In this document: positions 18,574-25,361 of the stretch, piece after piece
Numbering within the stretch: position 1 is the stretch's first letter
Layout: each line of letters begins with the position of its first letter
DNA from: CAWAMR01 sp963783095
GTDB taxonomy: Bacteria > Planctomycetota > Planctomycetia > Gemmatales > Gemmataceae
NCBI GenBank assembly: GCA_963783095.1
Contig: CAWAMR010000008.1
Location: forward strand, 496,001-560,000
Direction of reading: 5' to 3'
Length of the DNA: 64,000 bases
The notes under the pieces: model-generated
Seen by the model: the letters and a program-made list of their open reading frames with translations, nothing else
The model's database searches: none
Told to the model about the DNA's origin: nothing
Made by a program: the position numbers and the translations under genes

Positions 18574-19361
18574 AGTCTCGAAATACCAAAACCCCTGGAG
18601 AGGGAAAGAAGGGACCAGTCGAATCCAAATATGCGAATTCGTTGAAGTGTGTGGTCCATTGAAACCGATAGAGGAGATACCCATGAAGACATAATAATTC
18701 GTTGATGCAAGTTCCAGGATTGGCCGCGAACCGCGAAGACTCGGCACACCGCCCACCCTGGAAACTCCGGCCCGATGGCGGGAGCTGGACGCCGAACTGG
18801 GGCATTCCCGGGCGAACGCGAGCGATGGACCAAGTAGGAATGGGACAGCGATCCCGATTCATCCGCACGGTCCAGTGCGTCAAAGTCCCCGACCCCGTTG
18901 CCTTGGATTGGCCCCGCCGTCGGAAACCGGATATGCAAAGACGTGGAACCATCGCCCGCTTGAGGTTGCCCGCGTGTTGAGCCGAAAACGAACTGGGACG
19001 ATGCGTCCCTTGCGAAGTCGCCCCGGCCCCGCGAAGCTCTCGATGCTTCCGGGAGCCGCCTTCGCAGTGGCGTTATCCTTCGGGAGTCGATCCCGCTGCT
19101 TTGCCTGGCCAACGTCGCGGAACGGAGAGGTTTCTGGGGCGTCGTGGGCGAACCGCGACCGTCGTCTTCCTGGGAACGGGAAGGGGGCTCGACCCCGAAT
19201 AGCTGTTTGGTGCCGCCTTGGTGCGGACATCCGAACCCGAACCATCCCGGTGCATGCCAAAGTTCGTTACGGTTTAACGTGTTTGCCGGAAATGACGTCG
19301 AACGTAGAAAAAAACGTTCTCGAAAAAGGTACGTATTTAAACCAATGAGGTCATGATAACG
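18574..19361 (+). other. 3' noncoding part of IS110 element A
   Basis: About 790 bases without a supported gene. The last 419 bases (18942-19360) are repeated, apparently without a mismatch, at 20870-21288 in element B. Long minus-strand frames here are shadows of the repeat. The region ends with GAGGTCATGATAAC. Confidence 0.6.
18942..19360 (+). repeat. 419-bp direct repeat, copy 1 (IS110 element A right end)
   Basis: Identical by eye to 20870-21288 at a constant offset of 1928 bases; the first mismatches are at 18941/20869 and 19361/21289. The right boundary coincides with the right end of the insertion element. The left boundary is where element B's transposase is cut off, so the repeat is the portion of the 3' end retained in both elements. 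Confidence 0.85.
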
Positions 19362-19368
19362 GTTCGGT
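19362..19368 (-). repeat. attC site 3, R'' box (displaced by IS110 element A)
   Basis: ACCGAAC on the minus strand, one base outside the right end of element A. It completes attC3 with the arms at 17602-17666 once the element is removed. A GTTACAG...CTGTAAC inverted repeat (about 19383-19418) lies just beyond it in the 3' tail of cassette 3 and could be a terminator. Confidence 0.6.
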
Positions 19369-19429
19369 GTGTTTTATACTAGAGTTACAGTTTCAGCGTA
19401 TGGTCGGGCGCTGTAACTCGGAACCTATT

Positions 19430-20276
19430 CTACCGCCTACAGAACCGCTCGAACCTCTCCTGCGGATTGGGCAATCCCTTGATTGACTCTGCAACCATTT
19501 CTGGCGATGGTGATGCAATGATCCCGCGTTGCAAGAACCACTCACGGACCTGGCGAAAATCCTCCCTTTCATTTTCGCCCCAGTTCCATGACTCTTCGTC
19601 GTCCCGTGGAAAATGATCATGCCATTGTATCGCAATGAAGTCTTGAATATTTGAGCCGCCTACCATGAATCTACAGTCGGTGTCAAGTAGGACGATTGGA
19701 GCATCAACGGCTGTGACCTTATCGTCATGACGCCACAGGCCGAATTGATCACCTCCATCGCCGTAAAGCCCAAGGAAGTCGATCTGCTCGAACATCGCAG
19801 TGAATGCGTCATGGTGCGGCGGGATTGTTGTCCAGATATGCCTGTCTGGAATCATCAAACTCGTGCTCGACCTCAAGGATAATCTCGCGAAGCCAGGTTG
19901 CATCGATGGAGACTTGGGGATAATGGTTTCTCTTTACGTGCGGATCAAACTCGGTCATTGACTCTCGCCAGAGTGCCATTAAGGCGGGCGGCACGACACC
20001 TCCAAGTCTACGACACAACCGACAGAGGACGTTCTGCAATTCGACTGTCCGCAGCCACTCGAGATTCAGCGATTGTGCGATGGAAGCAGCTCGTTTCTCC
20101 ATTGCAGGGCGTTGTTTCGCCGTCTGCGGCGTGTCCACCAATCCGGATTTCAATCGAAGGTATTCCGAACGATCCGGGCTGCCGTTTTCCTCAAGCCAGT
20201 CCGCGTACACTTTGCACGCGAGCAAGTCCCCGGGATTGGAGAGAATGGTTCGGATGAATTCTCCATCGTCGCCCAT
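19430..20276 (-). CDS. Cassette 3: TIGR02996 repeat-companion domain protein (frameshifted)
   Basis: About 280 residues. The N-terminus (MGDDGEFIRTILSNPGDLLA, then KVYADWLEENGSPDRSEYLR) is the TIGR02996 domain typical of Gemmata proteins. The middle holds NLEWLRTVELQNVLCRLCRR; the C-terminal half contains FEQIDFLGLYGDGGDQFGLW and DDKVTAVDAPIVLLDTDCRF, suggesting an SMI1/KNR4-like or related fold. A one-base shift near 19815 separates the two parts. The start at 20276 is 16 bases after the attC2 R' box (20292-20298), as expected for an integron cassette. Confidence 0.7.
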
Positions 20277-20291
20277 TAGTCCTTTCCTCGC

Positions 20292-20373
20292 GCCGAACGC
20301 AAAGTTCAGTGGCCCGGCGGGCGCTGACCTGAACCCATAAACAAACGCTGAGGGCCGGGTCCACTGCAACGCT
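20292..20373 (-). repeat. attC site 2, L''/L'/R' portion (separated from R'' by IS110 element B)
   Basis: On the minus strand: L'' AGTGGACCCGGC, loop, L' GCCGGGCCACT, then R' GTTCGGC (20292-20298). The R'' box GCCGAAC is on the other side of element B at 21290-21296. With the element removed, R'' and R' extend to matching GCGCCGAAC and GTTCGGCGC ends. One extra A in L'' gives the same orientation as the other sites. Confidence 0.72.
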
Positions 20374-20383
20374 TGGATACTTC

Positions 20384-20531
20384 TCATGACCTCGTAAGGA
20401 TGGGTCGGAGCCTGTCCTAATGAGTAAAAGGATCAAGGTGGAACCCTGTCCTAACGTGGATCTTTCAGGAAGTCGTGTGCCTTCCAACCACGAAGCAGGA
20501 TCAGGACGACCCATCCCTGCGGAGGTCATGA
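20384..20531 (+). ncRNA. Candidate IS110 bridge RNA / structured leader, element B
   Basis: A 148-base leader closed by TCATGACCTC...GGATGGGTCG pairing with CGACCCATCC...GAGGTCATGA. Compared with element A the inner stem differs (GGGTCG/CGACCC versus GGGCCG/CGGCCC), a compensatory change that preserves pairing. The GGAAG...CTTCC inner hairpin is kept. The transposase ATG follows at 20535. Confidence 0.55.
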
Positions 20532-20534
20532 GAG

Positions 20535-20891
20535 ATGAATTTCTACAACCAGCAACACCTATACTACGTCGGCGGCGATCTGCACGCAAGATCCCTGTTT
20601 CTGCACGTGCTCGACGCCGAGGGCAAGAACGTCTTCGAGGGCAATCTTCAGGCCCGGCCCGAAACCTTCCTCAAGGCCGTTGAGCCGTTCCGCAAAGGTC
20701 TTGTCGTCGGTGTCGAGTGCATGTTTGCCTGGTACTGGCTCGCCGATCTGTGCGAGGATCAGGGCATCCCCTTCGTCCTCGGGCACGCGCTGTACATGAA
20801 AGCGATCCACGGCGGCAAAGCCAAGAACGACCGCATTGATGCCGGCAAGATCGCCGGATTGTTGCGTGGCGTGGAACCATCGCCCGCTTGA
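20535..20891 (+). pseudogene. IS110-family transposase, truncated (element B)
   Basis: Starts MNFYNQQHLYY and keeps one open frame through the DEDD domain: GDLHARSLFLHVLDAEGKN, VGVECMFAWYWLADLCEDQG and KNDRIDAGKIAGLLRG. After residue 113 the frame runs into the shared 3' noncoding repeat and stops. The C-terminal transposase_20 domain is absent. It retains all four acidic residues of the N-terminal catalytic domain, although the first is in a GGD rather than GVD context. Confidence 0.85.
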
Positions 20892-21288
20892 GGTTGCCCG
20901 CGTGTTGAGCCGAAAACGAACTGGGACGATGCGTCCCTTGCGAAGTCGCCCCGGCCCCGCGAAGCTCTCGATGCTTCCGGGAGCCGCCTTCGCAGTGGCG
21001 TTATCCTTCGGGAGTCGATCCCGCTGCTTTGCCTGGCCAACGTCGCGGAACGGAGAGGTTTCTGGGGCGTCGTGGGCGAACCGCGACCGTCGTCTTCCTG
21101 GGAACGGGAAGGGGGCTCGACCCCGAATAGCTGTTTGGTGCCGCCTTGGTGCGGACATCCGAACCCGAACCATCCCGGTGCATGCCAAAGTTCGTTACGG
21201 TTTAACGTGTTTGCCGGAAATGACGTCGAACGTAGAAAAAAACGTTCTCGAAAAAGGTACGTATTTAAACCAATGAGGTCATGATAAC
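20870..21288 (+). repeat. 419-bp direct repeat, copy 2 (IS110 element B right end)
   Basis: Second copy of 18942-19360. It begins exactly where the transposase homology ends, so the deletion that formed element B removed everything from codon 113 to a point 370 bases past the normal stop. Confidence 0.85.
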
Positions 21289-21289
21289 T

Positions 21290-21296
21290 GTTCGGC
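21290..21296 (-). repeat. attC site 2, R'' box (displaced by IS110 element B)
   Basis: GCCGAAC on the minus strand, the other half of attC2. Between it and the cassette 2 stop lies a separate GC-rich hairpin (CGCCGTTGGCC with GGCCAATGGCG, about 21323-21354), probably a terminator or part of a degenerate site. Confidence 0.6.
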
Positions 21297-21360
21297 GCGG
21301 CCAGCCACTCGCGATGACTCAGGCCAATGGCGGCGGATTGCGCCGTTGGCCGGCTTCAGC

Positions 21361-21990
21361 CTAACTCGAGCTGCATGTCGTTCCCAATGCTTTCGTCAAC
21401 CGGTCGTCGAGCCATAGTCGATACCATTCAAAGAACTTCAACCGAGGGCGGCCGGTTGATTCATTGGGATAGAGCCCCTTCCAGTCCGCACGATCATCAA
21501 ACCAGATATTTCCCCGCTCCTGGCCACTGATGATCAAGCACTCTCGCAAGTTGCAACCGTGCTCGCAAATCGGAATGGCGCCAGTAACGTGCCGTGAGGA
21601 CCAGTATACGTCTTGTTGTCGATACTGCTCGTTAACTGGCTGACAAGCATCGATTGGTTTTTCATTCCAGGCCTCCGTATACGGGAACGGCACAGACAAA
21701 TCACCCACCATACCGGGCAGATCATTCCAGATCACGCCAGACATAGTGTGTCCGAGCTTTTCTACACCATACCCTGGGCCCGCTCCGCCATTGCCGAGAT
21801 GGATCAGGAAGGCGCGATACTCAGGCGGCAAAACGATCGCATGTTCGGTCTCGAATCTCTGAACTTGTTCCTCCGTCAGCGGAGGGTTCAGGCGGAATTT
21901 GTGTTCCTGGGCGGCGAGATCCCTGGGCTCAATAGGGATAGACTGGAGACGCTTCAGCCCAATCGCAATCGCCAAGAGCTGCTCGTCCAT
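21361..21990 (-). CDS. Cassette 2: SMI1/KNR4 (SUKH) family protein
   Basis: A 209-residue protein with the SUKH hallmarks: PLTEEQVQRFETEHAIVLPP, then EYRAFLIHLGNGGAGPGYGV, a central acidic strand region, and CLIISGQERGNIWFDDRADW. SUKH proteins act as immunity factors against diverse polymorphic toxins or as interaction domains. Intact; starts at 21990, 15 bases after the attC1 R' box. Acquired as a cassette (context inference). No linked toxin is visible. Confidence 0.82.
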   Translation of the reverse strand: MDEQLLAIAIGLKRLQSIPIEPRDLAAQEHKFRLNPPLTEEQVQRFETEHAIVLPPEYRAFLIHLGNGGAGPGYGVEKLGHTMSGVIWNDLPGMVGDLSVPFPYTEAWNEKPIDACQPVNEQYRQQDVYWSSRHVTGAIPICEHGCNLRECLIISGQERGNIWFDDRADWKGLYPNESTGRPRLKFFEWYRLWLDDRLTKALGTTCSSS

Positions 21991-22004
21991 CAGAAACCTT
22001 CTTG

Positions 22005-22091
22005 GCCGAACGCCAAGTTAAGCGGCGGCGAAAGTGCCACCGACAGCTTGCCGCGAGCGCCGAAGCCGTCCGCTTCAACGTTTCGTTCGGC
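22005..22091 (-). repeat. attC site 1 (intact)
   Basis: Minus strand: R'' GCCGAAC (22085-22091), L'' AAGCGGACGGC, about 35-base loop, L' GCCGCCGCTT, R' GTTCGGC (22005-22011). The arms match except for one extra A in L''. It lies directly between the stop of cassette 1 (22094) and the start of cassette 2 (21990), the canonical cassette arrangement. Confidence 0.78.
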
Positions 22092-22093
22092 GT

Positions 22094-22820
22094 TTATGTT
22101 TGCAATGGCGTTTGTGCCGGAACCTGCAACTCGTTCATTTTGTATTGCTGCCAATGACGCGCGTAAGCCAGTTCTTCCTCGCTCAGAGGCCTTTTTTGCT
22201 CGGTGAGCGCCCACGAGATTTCCCATTCGATCCAGCTACGATAGACGAACGCCTCAAATGATGGCGCACAGAAATAAACATTTTCGGGCTCTTCAGAGAA
22301 CTGGGCCTCGGCCCCGTTCTTGAACCCGAAGTAGTCCCATGAAACGACGACACAATGATCGTCAACATCGTCTCGTAAATAGAGATAATAAACCAATGAC
22401 CCCTGACCACCTTCTGTGAAAGCAAAAAGACGCCCGCCTTCGCCCCTCGGGCTCTCCGCGATCCAGTCTTGCAAGGGACCCCAACAAGAGTCTAAGTCTG
22501 CGCGATGACGCAGATCTGTCTGCATGTATTTGAGAAAGGATGCTGGCAGTCTTAGCTGCAATCTCTCAGCCTCCAGATACAGTTTGGAGAATTGGGCAAG
22601 CCATTTCTGTCGGAACTCTTCCGTGAAACCGCCCTTCGCACCTGGACTTCGCACCTGGGACGGCAGCCATGCAAAGTCTCCCCGGAATAAATGCGTCGGA
22701 ATCGGTGGCAGTGTATCGTAGGGAAAGCGTGCGAGCGTTTGCGCCAGAGCGAACTGGGCGATAGCTCGGCAACTCGCCGCCCCACCAACATGCTGGGAAT
22801 GGTGTCTGGTACGATTCCAC
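22094..22820 (-). CDS. Cassette 1: hypothetical protein, possible SUKH-like (frameshifted)
   Basis: About 240 residues. The start is the GTG at 22820 (MESYQTPFPACWWGGELPSY), with GGGAGGTAAAG just upstream and the candidate attI box GTTCGGC 18 bases away. A one-base shift near 22740 joins the frame reading LAQTLARFPYDTLPPIPTHL. The rest contains LYLEAERLQLRLPASFLKYM, then GGQGSLVYYLYLRDDVDDHC and PENVYFCAPSFEAFVYRSWI, consistent with an SMI1/KNR4-type fold. First cassette after the integrase, so likely the best expressed from the candidate Pc. Function unknown. Confidence 0.6.
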
Positions 22821-22837
22821 CGGGCTTTACCTCCCGC

Positions 22838-22931
22838 GCCGAACTATTGATTGGATAGCGCACGTGCGCTATCCAACAAGGGACACCGCCGACACTCCAA
22901 AATTGACGTAAGTAGCGGTCCCAGGTTATGC
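22838..22931 (-). promoter_or_regulatory. Candidate attI region
   Basis: Between the integrase remnant and cassette 1. Minus-strand boxes GCATAAC (22925-22931) and GTTCGGC (22838-22844) bracket sequence whose arms do not pair as in attC. An attI is expected to have exactly this position, with a simple GTTRRRY-type crossover box. It also contains a 26-bp perfect palindrome. Inference from position and box only. Confidence 0.4.
22851..22876. promoter_or_regulatory. 26-bp perfect palindrome (half-site TTGGATAGCGCAC)
   Basis: A perfect self-complementary sequence with no loop, 8 bases or fewer from the candidate attI crossover box and upstream of cassette 1. A related TTGGATTGCGCG occurs at about 22961-22972 in the candidate promoter. 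It could be an operator for cassette expression or a cruciform. Confidence 0.5.
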
Positions 22932-22942
22932 CACTTGCGTCA

Positions 22943-22972
22943 ATTGTATCATTCCACTTTCGCGCAATCCAA
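22943..22972 (-). promoter_or_regulatory. Candidate Pc promoter for the cassette array
   Basis: Minus strand: -35 TTGGAT (22967-22972), 18-base spacer, -10 TACAAT (22943-22948). It lies between the integrase remnant and the candidate attI and points toward the cassettes, where the integron Pc promoter is expected in a reverse-oriented integron. Confidence 0.45.
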
Positions 22973-23032
22973 CAGGGTAACTACACCTTGCGCGAATTCA
23001 TTTCTCGCCTGAAAACGAAATCGCGTTGTTCG

Positions 23033-23291
23033 TCATTCATCCAGCGGACTCTTCACGCCCCGGCCGCCTTTGTTCAGAACATGCGTGTAAATCATCGTCG
23101 TTTCCTCGCTTTCATGGCCTAATAACTCCTGCACGGTTCGAATGTCGTACCCGGCCTCCAACAAGTGGGTTGCAAAGTGCTCCATTAAGTCGCCCTGGAT
23201 GCTGTGCGGCAACATCGTTCGGCGGTCTTTGTCGCCTTTACCCTCTCTGATGGTAATCTGATTGAGCGTGAAATCAAGTTCCTGATTGGGA
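23033..23291 (-). pseudogene. Integron integrase (IntI-type tyrosine recombinase) remnant
   Basis: The frame reads LDFTLNQITIREGKGDKDRR, then TMLPHSIQGDLMEH, fused directly to FATHLLEAGYDIRTVQELLG and MIYTHVLNKGGRGVKSPLDE. The C-terminal HxLLxxGYDIRTVQELLGH...MIYTHVLN block with the catalytic Tyr is the IntI type. Roughly 90 residues normally between LMEH and HSFATHLL, including the IntI-specific insertion, are deleted. The N-terminal part is cut off at about 23292 by a palindromic element. Transcription would run toward the cassettes, the reverse of class 1 integrons. Inactive. Confidence 0.8.
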
Positions 23292-23295
23292 TTTT

Positions 23296-23605
23296 CACCG
23301 CGTAGCGGTGTTCGATGGTAGCCGGGCGTTTCAACGCCTGGATAGGGGACGCATGGGTTAATGCGTCGCGTCGCGACGCTTGAGCCATCATCCCCACAGG
23401 TAGCGATGGTCGTATTCGATTTCGTGCTTCTGCAAAAGAATTCTGTTGAAAATAAAGTGGTAGTGCAAGCTCGTGTAGGTGTTGGTCATGGTGACGTCTC
23501 CGGTCGCTTGAGTCTCAAGCGTCGCTGACGCGACGCAAAAACCTGCGGGGTTCCGAATCCGGGTGTTGAAACACCCGGCTACCATCGAACACCGCTACGC
23601 GGTGC
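23296..23605 (-). mobile_element. RAYT/IS200-like derived palindromic element (REPIN-like)
   Basis: Terminal inverted repeats of about 46 bp with two or three mismatches (23296-23341 and 23559-23605; outer CACCGCGTAGCGGTG) enclose a second inverted repeat (GCGTCGCGTC...GACGCTTGA at about 23362 and 23520). In the centre a minus-strand frame begins MTNTYTSLHYHFIF, the Y1 transposase N-terminus, and jumps to LLQKHEIEYDHRYLWG, its C-terminus. It is therefore a transposase gene with the middle deleted, non-autonomous, abutting the cut end of the intI remnant. Confidence 0.6.
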
Positions 23606-24170
23606 AAGAGAATCTGGCTGTACCCGTGTTTCAATGTTTCTTGCAACTCCGCTTGATTATTATAATTGTGTACACTACTATACATGATGGGTGAGGATGT
23701 AAATGCACATGGAGGAGCGGACCAAAAAGGGGGGCGACCAAAATGGATTTCGAATTGATAAGTTGCCTGGCAACGGATCGCGGGTTTGAGGGCAGCCAAA
23801 TTCACGGGGCCGGTAAATTTTCGATGCCTTCGATGATTCAAAATGGACTGCCCCGACAGGAAAAGGGGCTAAAGTGTGCCAAAGTGTGCCAAAGTGTGCC
23901 AAAATTTACTCTACTTCCGGAGTGAATTATCAGGCGGGTCGATGCCTCGAAATGGGATGGGATCGTTGCGGCAAATCGCTCCTCTACGCATCGTGGGAAA
24001 ATGGTTCCTTCGTGTCAGCCATTCGGCGCGATGCTCCGAGTCGCAGCTTCACGGGCCTTGATCGGTAGATGTGTACAACTAATCCCCGTTCAGAATGAAA
24101 ACCGGATTCTTATTACACCAAAAAAACCGAAGGTTATACTAACCTGAAAGCGTGAGCGAGGATCGACCCA
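23606..24170. other. Intergenic region with a short tandem repeat
   Basis: No supported gene. Three tandem copies of AAAGTGTGCC lie at 23871-23900. Short plus-strand frames through the repeat are not convincing. Confidence 0.5.
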
Positions 24171-24198
24171 CGTTTGCCGGAAGTCGTTTCCTCGCTTA

Positions 24199-24275
24199 CG
24201 CTTCGGGTTAGTGTGCGGCTTCGCCGCACCATTCGAAACTTCGGGTTAGTGTGCGGCTTCGCCGCACCATCGAAA
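24199..24275. repeat. Tandem repeat of a 37-38-bp unit containing a hairpin
   Basis: Two copies of CTTCGGGTTAGTGTGCGGC-TTCGCCGCACCAT, each with a GTGCGGC/GCCGCAC hairpin; an inverted GAAGCGTAAGCGAGG-like pair (CGTGAGCGAGGA with TCCTCGCTTACG) lies just upstream at about 24150-24200. Confidence 0.65.
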
Positions 24276-24287
24276 CTCCTTCCGCGC

Positions 24288-24365
24288 GCAACTTCAAAAA
24301 GCGCAAGCAAGGGAGGAGTCCGGGCGATCGCCGTTCCACCTTGCTTGCACTGCGGGCTCCCAATA
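24288..24365. repeat. Intergenic palindromic repeat, family A copy 3
   Basis: AGCGCAAGCAAGGGAGGAGT...CCTTGCTTGCACTGCGGGCT, matching the centre of the copies at 4270-4393 and 10342-10463. The outer GAGCCCG of the left arm is diverged. Confidence 0.7.
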
Positions 24366-24544
24366 CTTTTGCGGTCGAAACCTACCCAGCAGAGTTGAAC
24401 ATTGTCGCATTCAGTGAGAAGTCTCCAACGATCTGCTGTTTGACGAAGCGGCGAATAATCTGAACAAAATGTTACAAAATGTTTCCAAAGAACTTGGCAA
24501 TGGATCAAACAATTATCGAATTGATACATTGACGAAGTTCTTGG

Positions 24545-25090
24545 ATGAATGGAGCCTGTCGAACTATGTTGCTACAAGTTGCTACAAAAATCGGGTTGTA
24601 CATCAATGATAGCAAATACGAACGAACGAATTTCCGAATGTTGTGCTACAAATTGCTACACAATTTTGGTTTTGCGGATCAACGATTGAATAGCAAAACA
24701 ATCGAGCATGTGATCGCCATGCTACAAATTGCTACAAAAATTGCGTTGCACAGGAACGAACGAAAATACAGACTAACGAATTTGCGAATGTTGTGCTTCC
24801 AAGAAACTTCGCCTCAATCCAACGATTATTGATTTGATATTCTGGCGAAGTTACTTTCAGATGAGGGCCCGAAACCGGGCGCAGACGCTACAAATTGCTA
24901 CACAATTTTGGTTTTGCGGATCAACAATTGAATAGCCAAACAAACGAGACGGTGAACGGACATGCTTCCAAGAAACTTCGCCTCAATCCAACGATTATTG
25001 ATTTGATATTCTGGCGAAGTTACTTTCAGATGAGGGCCCGAGCATCGGGCAGCAGACGCTCCAAAACACTACAAATTTTCAGGTATATGC
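24545..25090 (+). repeat. Modular repeat cluster 1 (TGCTACAAATTGCTACA family)
   Basis: A string of modules built on GCTACAAATTGCTACA. A long module (CTTCGCCTCAATCCAACGAT...TCTGGCGAAGTTACTTTCAG...GAGGGCCCGAAACC) occurs at about 24798-24900 and 24964-25066. A second module (CAATGATAGCAAATACGAAC...) recurs near 24600 and 24740. The same modules occur in inverse orientation at 60252-61170. Plus-strand frames here merely translate the repeat. Confidence 0.8.
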
Positions 25091-25361
25091 AATAATCTTT
25101 TGAATGCGAGAATAACAGATGAGCTTGGTTCAGTTGAGTATTTTCACAGACTGGATTCAGAACTGATCCGTTAACGACTTGTTGTATCGGCTGGAGGGCC
25201 GTCGGTTCCGCTTGTGCCATCGGTCTGCCGACAAAACTCATCCAAATTGTTTCTCCCGTCTTGGCGCAAACCCACCGAACGATTTATCGTAAACCTCAAT
25301 ACCTTTATCCTTTATAATTACGATCGCATCTTTGCGCTCTCATCGACGCGGATGATCTTCC
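25091..25361. other. Intergenic region, nothing recognised
   Basis: AT-richer stretch between the repeat cluster and the next gene. No feature is supported apart from a possible promoter just upstream of 25362. Confidence 0.4.

Larger units (their letters stand above)
17667..19360 (+). mobile_element. IS110-family insertion element A (internally deleted), inserted in attC3
   Basis: Bounded by sequence shared with element B: left GGATACTT-N-TCATGACCTC and right GAGGTCATGATAAC. The subterminal inverted repeats are TCATGACCTC (17677-17686) and GAGGTCATGA (19347-19356), the IS1111-like layout within IS110. It contains a decayed DEDD transposase (17820-18573), a structured 5' leader (17677-17823) and about 780 bases of 3' noncoding sequence. 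Inserted one base beyond the attC R'' box, between R'' and L'' as read on the cassette strand. Confidence 0.75.
20374..21288 (+). mobile_element. IS110-family insertion element B (heavily deleted), inserted in attC2
   Basis: Left end GGATACTTCTCATGACCTC and right end GAGGTCATGATAAC match element A. Only 915 bases long: structured leader (20384-20531), the first 113 codons of the transposase, then a direct jump to the 3' noncoding end shared with A. Same orientation and same attC position as element A, one base beyond R''. Confidence 0.75.

Noticed and set aside
18537..19260. Long minus-strand frames across the IS110 3' end
   Set aside because: They are GC-rich shadow frames that recur with the 419-bp repeat and have no recognisable domain.
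21320..21356. GC hairpin after cassette 2 considered as a fifth attC
   Set aside because: Outer boxes are in the wrong order on both strands and the true attC2 is reconstructed across element B.
23871..23900. Three 10-bp tandem copies considered as a CRISPR-like or iteron array
   Set aside because: Units are directly adjacent without spacers, only three copies, and no cas or replication gene is nearby.
24545..25090. Repeated GCTACAAATTGCTACA units considered as a CRISPR array
   Set aside because: Spacing is irregular, the 'spacers' are themselves repeated modules, and no cas genes occur in the window.
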